From NCBI RefSeq assembly GCF_000307855.1, contig NZ_AJLR01000039.1, forward strand, positions 32,326 through 96,325: a stretch of DNA of 64,000 bases, given 5' to 3'. The notes below the pieces were generated by a model. It worked only from the letters and a program-made list of their open reading frames with translations, did not search any database and was not told the DNA's origin. How positions within the stretch are numbered: position 1 is the first letter of the stretch; every line of letters starts with the position of its first letter. Shown one piece after another: positions 28,073 through 36,317 of the stretch. Source of the stretch: Schinkia azotoformans LMG 9581 (lineage in GTDB: Bacteria; Bacillota; Bacilli; Bacillales; Bacillaceae_J). The position numbers and the translations under genes are program-made.

Positions 28073-29554
28073 CTAACTTATCTTCTCTTCGGTTTCAGGC
28101 ATAAAAAATACGAGAGCTAACGTTAGGATTGCGATAATCAATACACCCCAATAAACGGTGTGCAAGGACATTGTTAGACCCTCCTGTAGAATGCTTTTTG
28201 TAGATTGTACCAATTGGTCCCGCTGCCCTTCATTGAGAAGTGAATTAGCAGTTTCCAACGTGATGGTATCCTCTAATCCTTGTTTCATGATAAACGATTG
28301 TAGTCTGCTATTTAATAGCCCGCCTAAGAAGGCTGCCCCAACAGCACTTCCTAATGTGCGCATAAACATATTCGCCGCCGTGGCAATCCCCCTTACATTC
28401 CATCCAACCGTGCTTTGAATTGATACAATAAAGGAGGTCGTTGTTAATCCCATACCAAATCCAATAAAGAAGGAACCTAAAGCCGCCCAAATCGGTCCTT
28501 TTTCCGGCGACAACGTAACGAAAATTAAGGAACCAATTATTAACGCAAATCCACCTGTGACCGTCAATTTACGATAACCAATGTTTATAACCATTTTTCC
28601 TGCAATTGCAGACGCAATTGGCCAGCCGATCGACATCGTTGTTAAAGTAAAACCGGCAATCATAGGGGACTCTTCCATTACACCTTGGACAAACGCTGGA
28701 AGAAAGCTTGACACTCCCATCATAATGATTCCGGTTGTAAAGGAGGCAAGGTTTGAAATACTGATCGCCCTATACTTCCATATATGAAAAGGCATCATCG
28801 GTTCTACAGCTTTTTTCTCTTGCAATATAAATAGGATAATGCCCACACTGAACAAAAGGAGCAAGCTAATGATCTGCCATGAATTCCATGCCCAATGAAC
28901 TCCTCCTTCAACAAGCACAAGCATTAACGCACTAATAAATATAACTAGCAAAATAGAACCGGGATAATCAATCGTATGCTTCTTCTTTTCAACATCTTCA
29001 TGGAGAAACAGGATAACACCAATAATAGCCAATATACCAAGAGGAATGTTCATCCAAAAAACATAGACCCAGCTAACATATTTAACAAAAACACCGCCCA
29101 GCACAGGTCCCAATACAGCTGATATTCCCCAAACACTCGATAAATAGCCTTGAATAGAAGCCCGTTCTTCCTTCGTATAAATATCACCAACAATCGTTGT
29201 GGCGATCGGCATAACAGCACCCGCACCAAACCCTTGTATAAATCTAAATAATATAAGCATTTCCATTGATGTAGCAAAACCGCATAATAAAGAGCCAAGT
29301 AGGAAAATGCTGACGCCGACAACGAATACTGGCTTTCTGCCAACTAGATCCGCTATTTTACCGTAAATGAGGATAGTCGCAACTTGCATTAATAAATACG
29401 AGGAGAATACCCAGCTATATAATGAAAAGCCGCCTAAATCAGAAACAATGCTAGGCATAGCTGTAGATACAATCGTGGCCTCTACTGCAGACATAAACAT
29501 GGACAGCATTACCGCTGCTAATACGAAAGTTTTCTTAGTTTTCCCTTGACTCAA
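28073..29554 (-). CDS. DHA2-type MFS drug exporter (EmrB/QacA family)
   Basis: 493 residues with 14 predicted membrane segments. Motif A is GKIADLVGRKPVF, motif C (antiporter) is GISAVLGPVLGG, and the acidic residue of helix 1 is in SAVEATIVSTAMPSI. Such proteins export lipophilic or cationic compounds using the proton gradient. Closest B. subtilis relatives are in the Bmr3/Mdr group; the exact substrate is unknown. ATG 29554 follows an AAGGAGG site. It may be co-expressed with ykuS downstream (about 50 nt gap). Confidence 0.88.
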   Translation of the reverse strand: MSQGKTKKTFVLAAVMLSMFMSAVEATIVSTAMPSIVSDLGGFSLYSWVFSSYLLMQVATILIYGKIADLVGRKPVFVVGVSIFLLGSLLCGFATSMEMLILFRFIQGFGAGAVMPIATTIVGDIYTKEERASIQGYLSSVWGISAVLGPVLGGVFVKYVSWVYVFWMNIPLGILAIIGVILFLHEDVEKKKHTIDYPGSILLVIFISALMLVLVEGGVHWAWNSWQIISLLLLFSVGIILFILQEKKAVEPMMPFHIWKYRAISISNLASFTTGIIMMGVSSFLPAFVQGVMEESPMIAGFTLTTMSIGWPIASAIAGKMVINIGYRKLTVTGGFALIIGSLIFVTLSPEKGPIWAALGSFFIGFGMGLTTTSFIVSIQSTVGWNVRGIATAANMFMRTLGSAVGAAFLGGLLNSRLQSFIMKQGLEDTITLETANSLLNEGQRDQLVQSTKSILQEGLTMSLHTVYWGVLIIAILTLALVFFMPETEEKIS

Positions 29555-29589
29555 AGATCAGTACCTCCTTAAAGCTAAGACTCGTTCTT

Positions 29590-30036
29590 TTATGATTGCA
29601 TTGATTTATTAAGGTTTTTCGCAAACAATTTGATAATCGTCCTTCTTGTCAGAATTCCTCTAAAAAAACCTTGATCATCCTCAATGCATACAAATGGATG
29701 ATTAATGGTTAATCCTAATGCCCTCATAAAATCATGATTCACTTTTAAAGTCGGTATACTGGAATTCATCACATCCTCTACTTTCAACTGCGACAACTTT
29801 TCCATCTCAAAAGATTGGATTCCAAGCACCGTATCCATAATCATGGTAGTGCTGATTAAACCCTTTAATCTATACGCATGATCCAAAACCGGCACCGCCG
29901 AATAGCCAGATTTCGTTAATACCAACAAGGCATGCTCAAGCGGATTATCAAATTGAACATGTGCGACCTTATCTGAACTCACCATTAATTCTTCAATTTT
30001 TGTATTTAAGATAATTTCTTTATCAAAACTGTACAT
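29590..30036 (-). CDS. darB: c-di-AMP-binding CBS protein DarB (YkuL/CbpB)
   Basis: 148-residue protein with two CBS motifs. The stretch SDKVAHVQFDNPLEHALLVLTKSGYSAVPVLD matches B. subtilis YkuL, and the tail FRGILTRRTIIK closes the second CBS. In B. subtilis, DarB without c-di-AMP activates Rel and pyruvate carboxylase PycA. ATG 30036 follows AAGGGGTGGGG; the frame extends to 30087 without a ribosome site. The PycA partner is not in the window. Confidence 0.9.
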   Translation of the reverse strand: MYSFDKEIILNTKIEELMVSSDKVAHVQFDNPLEHALLVLTKSGYSAVPVLDHAYRLKGLISTTMIMDTVLGIQSFEMEKLSQLKVEDVMNSSIPTLKVNHDFMRALGLTINHPFVCIEDDQGFFRGILTRRTIIKLFAKNLNKSMQS

Positions 30037-30176
30037 CTGTTGCCCCACCCCTTCTAGAAGTATTATTTCACAGACCTCTATTATCATTTTTCTGTAAACG
30101 CTTTCTCTAATTCTCCCAATTATAATTGTAACATTAGAAAATAAAACATTTCACTAAAATTGCTCTTTCTTACCAA

Positions 30177-30210
30177 AATAAAAAGACCATCTCTAAAAAA
30201 GAGATAGTCT
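30177..30210 (-). terminator. Terminator of ykuJ
   Basis: Minus strand AGACTATCTC / GAGATGGTCT stem followed by TTTTTATTTT. Confidence 0.82.
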
Positions 30211-30236
30211 ACTTATAAAAGTACAAACTAAATGGA

Positions 30237-30482
30237 CTATTCGTCTGCACTCATGATTTCAAATACATCAATCGCGACCATATCAATATTGTCAAATTGA
30301 TACGTCTTTGGCTTTTCACCAGGAGAATAAACCTCTAACTCAAACATCTTTGTGTGATCAAAATACTTTACACTACATTTCTTCTCACCGTTTTTCTCAA
30401 AATATCTTTGCTTTGGTTCGACATTATTTTCATCGTCTTGTAATGTCATTAAACGTTTTAAAATCCCATGAAGTAGTGACAT
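30237..30482 (-). CDS. ykuJ: YkuJ-family protein (DUF1797)
   Basis: 81 residues. The pattern QRYFEKNGEKKCSVKYFDHTKMFELEVYSPGEKPKTYQFDNIDMVAIDVFEIM matches B. subtilis YkuJ, a small alpha/beta protein of known fold but unknown function. ATG 30482 follows AAGGGGAAG. Located near darB and ykuI, as in the B. subtilis yku cluster. Confidence 0.88.
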   Translation of the reverse strand: MSLLHGILKRLMTLQDDENNVEPKQRYFEKNGEKKCSVKYFDHTKMFELEVYSPGEKPKTYQFDNIDMVAIDVFEIMSADE

Positions 30483-30629
30483 TCAACTTCCCCTTTCAAC
30501 ACCATTTAGTTTTAGGATTCACATCCCAGTGTTTGTCCATTCTTTACTTTTCTATTTTGACAAAAAACAACCGGCTTTACAATCTAAACTATTATCACTT
30601 ACAATATTTTTTAAAAGGGGGATGTAAAT

Positions 30630-31589
30630 TTGAACAAAAAACCAGTAAATTTAGGCAATAATATTTCATTTTTTGATGTTTTTGATCTAGGTATGGAGAA
30701 TCGCACAGGTACATACGTCATCCATGATGAAAAATTGACAATCGTTGAAACAAGTGCCAGCCCTTCTATTCCATATCTTTTAGAAGGACTAAAAAATTTA
30801 GAAATTGATCCTTCAGAAATTCATTATATTATTGTAACACATATTCATTTAGATCATGCGGGCGGAGCCGGTTTATTATTAAAACAGTGTCCAAACGCAA
30901 AAGTCATTGTACATCCTCGCGGGTTTCGTCATCTAATTGATCCATCCCGTTTAATTGCCGGAGCAAGGCTCGTATACGGAGATGACTTTGATCGGCTATA
31001 TGATCCAATTTATCCTATCCCGGAAGATCGTCTTATCGTGAAACAGGATGGGGAAACACTTGAAATAGGAAAAAGAACGTTGACCTTCTATGACACCCCA
31101 GGCCATGCTAAACATCATTTCAGCATTCACGACAGCCTTTCAAATGGGATCTTTACGGGTGACACAATCGGAATTTATTATCAAGATGTAGAGGAATTCG
31201 ATTTCTTCCTTCCATCTACATCACCTAATCAATTTGATCCGGATGATATGCTTCATTCACTGAAGAAAATTGAAGAATTAAATGTTTCTCTTATATATTT
31301 TGGCCATTTTGGCAAAAGTAATAATCCTAGTCTTGTATATTCCGAAATAAAAAAATGGTTACCGGTGTTTGTGGAAACCGGCAAGGAAATATATCTAGAA
31401 CATAAGGAAATGACTTTAGAGGAGCTTACACCGTTAATCTCAGAAAACCTTTTTGGAAAAATTAAAGCCTATTTATCCGAAAAGAATATTCCGAGTAATC
31501 ATAAGGTTTATACGATTTTAAAACTTGATATCGATGTTTGCTCGATGGGGCTTGCCGATTATTTTATAAGAATAGAAAATAAAAAATAG
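30630..31589 (+). CDS. MBL-fold metallo-hydrolase
   Basis: 319 residues with a metallo-beta-lactamase domain: zinc motif THIHLDHAGG (HxHxDH), GHAKHHF, GDTIG and YFGHFGKS supply the remaining ligands. The last hundred residues form a helical extension. Substrate unknown; it is an ordinary cytosolic hydrolase of the glyoxalase-II-like class. TTG 30630 follows AAAGGGGG. It is monocistronic, ending in a shared terminator. Confidence 0.85.
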   Translation: MNKKPVNLGNNISFFDVFDLGMENRTGTYVIHDEKLTIVETSASPSIPYLLEGLKNLEIDPSEIHYIIVTHIHLDHAGGAGLLLKQCPNAKVIVHPRGFRHLIDPSRLIAGARLVYGDDFDRLYDPIYPIPEDRLIVKQDGETLEIGKRTLTFYDTPGHAKHHFSIHDSLSNGIFTGDTIGIYYQDVEEFDFFLPSTSPNQFDPDDMLHSLKKIEELNVSLIYFGHFGKSNNPSLVYSEIKKWLPVFVETGKEIYLEHKEMTLEELTPLISENLFGKIKAYLSEKNIPSNHKVYTILKLDIDVCSMGLADYFIRIENKK

Positions 31590-31590
31590 A

Positions 31591-31625
31591 AAAAAATCGG
31601 AGCTACAGTAGTGGCTCCGATTTTA
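31591..31625. terminator. Bidirectional terminator
   Basis: AAAATCGGAGC / GCTCCGATTTT with a 10-nt loop. Confidence 0.88.
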
Positions 31626-32111
31626 TTTGATGGATGGTTTATCTTCACTTACGAGATAATCGCTAATCTTCCATCCGGCTTTCGTTTTAATGATCGTGAT
31701 GCTTTCATAATGCGGTTTTTCCCAAACAACTGGCCCTTCGAGTTGTGGTAAAAAATACTCGGTCACGATTATTTTATTTTTATCGGTCATAATCTTCGTG
31801 TTAACGTCATATGAATACATTGGAATAAAGTAGTCGAATACGTCCGTACCATACATAATAAATCCTTCAGGTTCAGAGAAAATATGTTCAGCGACAAATA
31901 GTTTTTGGTAATCATCTGTGAAGTATGGTGAAAGAACATCACTTATTTCTTGTTCTGAACGAAACTTATCGCCTAACGAAAGCTGGGCTGATAATGCCTC
32001 CTGCAGAAAAAGAAATGTTTCTTCCCTTGTCATCGAAACATTTTCTGCAGAAATAAAATGAACTTGTCCGATTAATAGCAATAATAAAAGTGCCCAAATT
32101 TTTACCCGCAT
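31623..32111 (-). CDS. Secreted protein, DUF3993-like
   Basis: 162 residues with an N-terminal signal peptide (WALLLLLLIGQVHFISA) and no lipobox, so probably released or wall-associated. The mature part (SMTREETFLFLQEALSAQLSLGDKFRSEQEI... YFTDDYQKLFVAEHIF) resembles small NTF2/cystatin-like Bacillus proteins that I associate with DUF3993; this is uncertain. ATG 32111 follows AAAGGGTGA. Function unknown. Confidence 0.65.
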   Translation of the reverse strand: MRVKIWALLLLLLIGQVHFISAENVSMTREETFLFLQEALSAQLSLGDKFRSEQEISDVLSPYFTDDYQKLFVAEHIFSEPEGFIMYGTDVFDYFIPMYSYDVNTKIMTDKNKIIVTEYFLPQLEGPVVWEKPHYESITIIKTKAGWKISDYLVSEDKPSIK

Positions 32112-32157
32112 GAAATCACCCTTTCACAAAAAGTGCCCCCAAAAAAGGGGTGTGAAT

Positions 32158-32304
32158 TTATTCCTCACGTAAGCTATCTAAAATACTAGTTCCTTTTTGA
32201 ATATTAATTTCAATTGGAACAACATGAACTTCCTCATTACAAATTGGACAAATCGAAAAGCTATGCATTATATTACAACATTTCTTACATGTATATTTCA
32301 TCAT
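32158..32304 (-). CDS. Small zinc-ribbon-like protein, 48 residues
   Basis: Sequence MMKYTCKKCCNIMHSFSICPICNEEV has CxxC pairs suited to bind one zinc. The end is acidic. The start at 32304 is supported by AGGAAGG 7 nt upstream; the frame also extends to a TTG at 32406 (82 residues) with no ribosome site. Not recognised as a named family. It lies 46 nt upstream of the secreted-protein gene and may share its transcript. Confidence 0.6.
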   Translation of the reverse strand: MMKYTCKKCCNIMHSFSICPICNEEVHVVPIEINIQKGTSILDSLREE

Positions 32305-32483
32305 TAATTGACCTTCCTCTCCTGGATGCAAGTTAAATACTGGATTACGTTCATCCCACAACTTATGGTAGTAGGACTTCTTTTGAATATAGTTAAATTT
32401 TATCAAGGTATTATACGCGATACGACTATTTTCGTTCGTAAAATAACCTCACCATTAGACAGTTAATTTTGGAGTAAAATGTT

Positions 32484-32531
32484 AGAATGACACGACTTTC
32501 CGCCAACTATGGCGGAAGTCGATGTCATTCT
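32484..32531 (-). repeat. Hairpin repeat H1 downstream of ykuI
   Basis: 48-nt imperfect palindrome AGAATGACACGACTTTCCGCC ... GGCGGAAGTCGATGTCATTCT with a 6-nt loop, followed by TATACTAT. No T-run, so not a terminator. A close copy (H2) lies at 33910-33958. Confidence 0.8.
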
Positions 32532-32573
32532 TATACTATCGACAAGAGAGGTCATAATTTCTGATAGTATAAA

Positions 32574-32616
32574 AAAAAGACAAGGCTGTCTAAGGTTGAG
32601 ACAGCCTTGTCTTTTT
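32574..32616 (-). terminator. Terminator of ykuI
   Basis: AAAAAGACAAGGCTGTCT / AGACAGCCTTGTCTTTTT, perfect 18-bp stem. Confidence 0.9.
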
Positions 32617-33826
32617 AAAGTAGATTTTCATGTTCAAAAAGAAAACTATAGGAAAGGTCAATAAAGATATACAATTGTTCAGATATCGGAAACGAAAATG
32701 TCCGGGTAACTTCACCCGTTTCAACGTCGCTGTATAAATCAGATAAAATCCCGCGTTTATCATAATTCATCCTAACAATATTCTCTAAAAAATACGGCCG
32801 CCAGCTCCAATTTTTATTTTTGTATTCCGCTTGTAAAACCCACTCTCCAGCCTGTGACTTATAAAGATTGGCTGATTGTTGAAATCCCTCACCATCACAT
32901 ATATAAATTCGAAAGCTTTCCTTAGAAAATACCTGCGACACATTAAATAAAAGCTGGTCATAATCCCTCGTTTTTAACTTAGTATTCAGTTGGTACATTC
33001 GATTTGTAAATTCATTGCAAATTTCATATTGCGCTGATAATTTCTTTTTTTCATGGGTTATAAAACTGTGAAATTCCTTCTTTAAAAATTCCTTACGGTA
33101 GTTTTTATCAATGATAGCTTGCTCCGGCTTTGCTAGGTAGAATCCTTGGTAATAACGGCCCCCATTTCGCCATGCATATTGAAGCTGAAACAACATTTCG
33201 ATATCCTCATAAAGGAGGGCCGCCCCAACCCTCCTAGCTAATAAAGACAACGAATATAATATATCCAAATACGATTGAGCCGTTGTTGTCTGCCTTAATA
33301 AAGAAAGGTCCACCTTTAAAATATCCGGATTCAACATTCTTAAGCGTTCAAGATTGCTGCCTTCTTTCCCAACATTATCAATCGCTAATTTAATGCCATA
33401 TGTACGTAAATAAGTTAATACATGATTAAGTTGTTCGATATCCCCGTGATAATTATGTTCTGTTATCTCAAGAACAATCCGTTTCAAATCCAACCCCTGC
33501 TCTTGAAATGACAACAATAAATGCAAAAGAGAATCACCGCGGTCAAGCATCAATAAGTTTGGATTACGATTAATAAAAATAGTGATTTCACTAAATTCAG
33601 AGAGTTCCTGTAAAGCTTTTTTTGTAATAAAATCGTCAACTTCTAATCTATACTCATCTGGAACAGATTCATCCTCAAAAAAAGAACCAATACTGTGGAA
33701 GTCTTGATCCACTTTCATTCTTCCAAGTACTTCATATCCAATGATCTCATGATCATCAGCGCTGAATATTGGCTGATAGAAGGGTAATAACGATTCTTTA
33801 TTTGTTAATATTTCTAACGGATCCAT
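32615..33826 (-). CDS. ykuI: YkuI, EAL-domain c-di-GMP-binding protein
   Basis: 403 residues: EAL domain (about 1-250) and a PAS-like C-terminal domain (SFRIYICDGEGFQQSANLY... RTFSFPISEQLYIFIDL). EAL signatures: GYEVLGR in place of EAL, INRNPNLL, LEITEHN, QGFYLAKP. The metal motif DDFG reads DNVG, as in B. subtilis YkuI, which binds c-di-GMP but has little known hydrolase activity. ATG 33826 follows GAGGTGGG; an ATG at 33850 overlaps upstream sequence without a site. Likely a c-di-GMP effector. Confidence 0.93.
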   Translation of the reverse strand: MDPLEILTNKESLLPFYQPIFSADDHEIIGYEVLGRMKVDQDFHSIGSFFEDESVPDEYRLEVDDFITKKALQELSEFSEITIFINRNPNLLMLDRGDSLLHLLLSFQEQGLDLKRIVLEITEHNYHGDIEQLNHVLTYLRTYGIKLAIDNVGKEGSNLERLRMLNPDILKVDLSLLRQTTTAQSYLDILYSLSLLARRVGAALLYEDIEMLFQLQYAWRNGGRYYQGFYLAKPEQAIIDKNYRKEFLKKEFHSFITHEKKKLSAQYEICNEFTNRMYQLNTKLKTRDYDQLLFNVSQVFSKESFRIYICDGEGFQQSANLYKSQAGEWVLQAEYKNKNWSWRPYFLENIVRMNYDKRGILSDLYSDVETGEVTRTFSFPISEQLYIFIDLSYSFLFEHENLL

Positions 33827-33909
33827 TCGTCCCACCTCAAACTTCCCCATCTCTGTTTATTTTATTGCAATCTTAAGCTATTCTAACATAATTATACAAA
33901 AATATCCTT

Positions 33910-33958
33910 AGAAAGACATGGCTTACCGCCAATAATGGCGGAAGTCGATGTCCTTTCT
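33910..33958 (-). repeat. Hairpin repeat H2 upstream of ykuI
   Basis: 49-nt copy of H1 with arms AGAAAGACATGGCTTACCGCC and GGCGGAAGTCGATGTCCTTTCT, again followed by TATACTAT. The outer pair change (AATG/CATT to AAAG/CTTT) keeps pairing. Confidence 0.8.
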
Positions 33959-33996
33959 TATACTATAATCCATAAAATTATATGCTCATAGTACAA

Positions 33997-34028
33997 CAAA
34001 AAACCTATCAGAAATAAATCTGATAGGT
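33997..34028 (-). terminator. Terminator of the aminotransferase gene
   Basis: Minus strand ACCTATCAGA / TCTGATAGGT followed by TTTTTTG; overlaps the stop codon. Confidence 0.87.
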
Positions 34029-35206
34029 CATTCGTTTTCACGAATATAACGGTTAGCTGCTTCTAAAGCGGCTCCAGAAATAAAATGATATCCATGTTCG
34101 CGCAGGACATCTTCGATTGCAGCTAATGCATAGGTCACATTTTCTTGGCGTGCATTATATCCCATGAGACCGATACGCCAAATTTTACCCTTCAATTCTC
34201 CTAAGCCTCCACCAATTTCAAGACCGTACTTTTGCAATAATCGCTTTCGAACTTCAACATCTTGGATATTCGTTGGAATACGAACCGCCGTTAATTGGTG
34301 CAGTCTATGCTTCTCGTTCACGAGTAGTTCTAAGCCCATTGCTTCTAGACCTGCATGTAATGCCCTACCATATAGCGCATGACGATGAAACACATTTTCC
34401 AAACCTTCATCGACAATAAGTCGTAAGGCCTTACGTAAAGAGTAGATCATTGTAATTGGAGCAGTATGATGGTAAAAACGTTCCTCACCCCAATAATTCT
34501 GAATCATCGAAAGATCTAAATACCAGCTTTGTACTTTGCTTTTTCGATTCGCTGATACTTCCAAGGCACGTGGACTTAATGTAACAGGTGCAAGTCCCGG
34601 AGGTGCACTCAAGCACTTCTGAGTCCCGCTATAGGCTGCATCAATTCCATATTCATCAATCTTTGTTGGAATTCCGCCAATTGATGTCACCATATCACAA
34701 ACAAAAAGAGCATGATGACGATGTACAATCTCGCTTAATTCTTGCAAAGGCTGCCGGACGCCAGTAGAAGTTTCAGCATGCACAACCGCTACCAGTTTAA
34801 TATCTTTGTGTTGTTGCAGAACCTCTTCAACCTTTTCAGGACGGATAATATCTCCCCAAGCACCCTCTACTTGGATTACTTCAGCCCCACATCTAAGAGC
34901 GACATCTACCATTCTCTGTCCAAACAAACCATTTACACCAATAATAACCTTATCACCTGGTTCAACTAGATTTACAAATAATGTTTCCATTCCAGCACTG
35001 CCTGTTCCGGACATCGCAAGTGTGACTTTGTTTTCTGTCTGATAGACTTGTCTTAATAAATCCATCGTTTCATTCATTATTTCTAAAAATGCTGGATCAA
35101 GATGTCCTAAAAGTGGTGTTGCCATTGATTGAAGAACAGCCGGATGGACATCACTAGGCCCCGGACCCATTAAAATTCTTCTTGGCGGGTTTAATTGTTT
35201 AATCAA
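34028..35206 (-). CDS. Class V aminotransferase (alanine-glyoxylate / PucG-like)
   Basis: 392 residues of fold-type I PLP enzyme: LMGPGPSDVHPAVLQSM at the N-terminus, SGTGSAGMET (PLP phosphate), VCDMVTSIGG, and the PLP lysine in SGTQKCLSAPPG. These features fit the serine-pyruvate / alanine-glyoxylate aminotransferase group, which includes B. subtilis PucG of purine breakdown; no other purine genes are nearby, so the substrate is open. ATG 35206 follows GGGAGG. Monocistronic and divergent from ykuE. Confidence 0.87.
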   Translation of the reverse strand: MIKQLNPPRRILMGPGPSDVHPAVLQSMATPLLGHLDPAFLEIMNETMDLLRQVYQTENKVTLAMSGTGSAGMETLFVNLVEPGDKVIIGVNGLFGQRMVDVALRCGAEVIQVEGAWGDIIRPEKVEEVLQQHKDIKLVAVVHAETSTGVRQPLQELSEIVHRHHALFVCDMVTSIGGIPTKIDEYGIDAAYSGTQKCLSAPPGLAPVTLSPRALEVSANRKSKVQSWYLDLSMIQNYWGEERFYHHTAPITMIYSLRKALRLIVDEGLENVFHRHALYGRALHAGLEAMGLELLVNEKHRLHQLTAVRIPTNIQDVEVRKRLLQKYGLEIGGGLGELKGKIWRIGLMGYNARQENVTYALAAIEDVLREHGYHFISGAALEAANRYIRENE

Positions 35207-35384
35207 TTAGTTCGACCTCCCATACCATTATTTACACATATTATAATTTCCATAGTGGAAACAGAAAATCCTGCACAAAACATTCAAAATAAAATTGTAT
35301 GGAATTTAAAAGAAGTGTTATAATGGTAATTATGCGATTTTAATTTGGGATAGGTTGAGCAACATGAAAATTGAGGATGCTAAA

Positions 35385-36248
35385 ATGACTAGAAGGTCAT
35401 TTATAAAACAAATTTATAAATTGAGCTTGGGTACAATATTTCTTTCTAGTATGGGCTTTGGGTATGCCCGCTATATCGAACCGAGGCAGCTTAAAATTAC
35501 AAGACACCCTTTACAGTCAGTGAAAATACCAATGAGCTTCGATGGCACTAGGATTGTGTTATTCAGTGATACACATATTGGCTTCAACTACACTGCAGAC
35601 CAATTCTCAAAACTAGTAAACCTTATCAATGAAAAAGCACCTGATATAATCTTTTTTACGGGCGACCTGTTAGATGCACCGAACAAATATAAAGAAATCG
35701 GGAAGGTCACTCAGTTATTAAAGGATTTACGGGCTCCGCTCGGTAAATTCTCGATATATGGAAACCATGATCATGGGGGCTATGGTTCTGAAATCATTAA
35801 GATGATTATGGAAGAAGCCGACTTTGAATTGCTTGTCAATGAGAATAAAAAGCTCTATAACAAAATGAATGATTACATATATATTAGCGGGCTTGATGAT
35901 GGGATGCTCGGCAAACCGGACCCCGTAAAGGCGTTACAAAAGATTGAAAGTGATGTATACTCGATCTTTCTTGCACACCAGCCGGATTTGGTTAAATCCA
36001 TCGAAAACCTCCCAGCTGATCTCCAACTTTCAGGGCATAGCCATGGAGGACAAGTACAATTGCCCTTTTTCGGTCCAATTTTCACACCTTATGGGGCAAC
36101 AACCTATTATGAAGGTTTTTATCAAGTAGGGTCGACACAGCTTTACGTTAACCGTGGAATTGGAACAACGCGAGTCCCGTTCCGTTTTTTTTCTCCACCT
36201 GAATTAACGATTTTCACGCTTAGATCTTTGAAAGGGCGATCTGAATAG
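35385..36248 (+). CDS. ykuE: Tat-exported metallophosphoesterase YkuE
   Basis: 287 residues. The N-terminus MTRRSFIKQ is a twin-arginine signal, followed by a hydrophobic stretch. The phosphoesterase has SDTHIG, TGDLLD, GNHDHGG and GHSHGGQ, the five metal-binding blocks of calcineurin-like enzymes. B. subtilis YkuE is exported by TatAy-TatCy and sits in the wall. ATG 35385 is chosen because TTGAGGAT lies 8 nt upstream; ATG 35364 or TTG 35355 would extend it by 7-10 residues. Sub-strate unknown. Matches the yku cluster. Confidence 0.9.
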   Translation: MTRRSFIKQIYKLSLGTIFLSSMGFGYARYIEPRQLKITRHPLQSVKIPMSFDGTRIVLFSDTHIGFNYTADQFSKLVNLINEKAPDIIFFTGDLLDAPNKYKEIGKVTQLLKDLRAPLGKFSIYGNHDHGGYGSEIIKMIMEEADFELLVNENKKLYNKMNDYIYISGLDDGMLGKPDPVKALQKIESDVYSIFLAHQPDLVKSIENLPADLQLSGHSHGGQVQLPFFGPIFTPYGATTYYEGFYQVGSTQLYVNRGIGTTRVPFRFFSPPELTIFTLRSLKGRSE

Positions 36249-36267
36249 ACCGTCCTTTCATTATTAA

Positions 36268-36317
36268 TGTCTAGCACCAGTTTATACGTCGCTAAACGGG
36301 CGCTTTCGCTTTTCTAT
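36268..36317 (-). repeat. Dispersed 3'-end element copy 4 (short form)
   Basis: Minus strand starts ATAGAAAAGCGAAAGCGCCCG directly after the ppk stop and ends GGTGCTAGACA. Stem arms AGCGCC / GGTGCT with one G-U pair. Confidence 0.8.

Noticed and set aside
32484..32531. H1 as a terminator of ykuI
   Set aside because: No T-run on either strand; a perfect terminator stands nearer the gene at 32574-32616.
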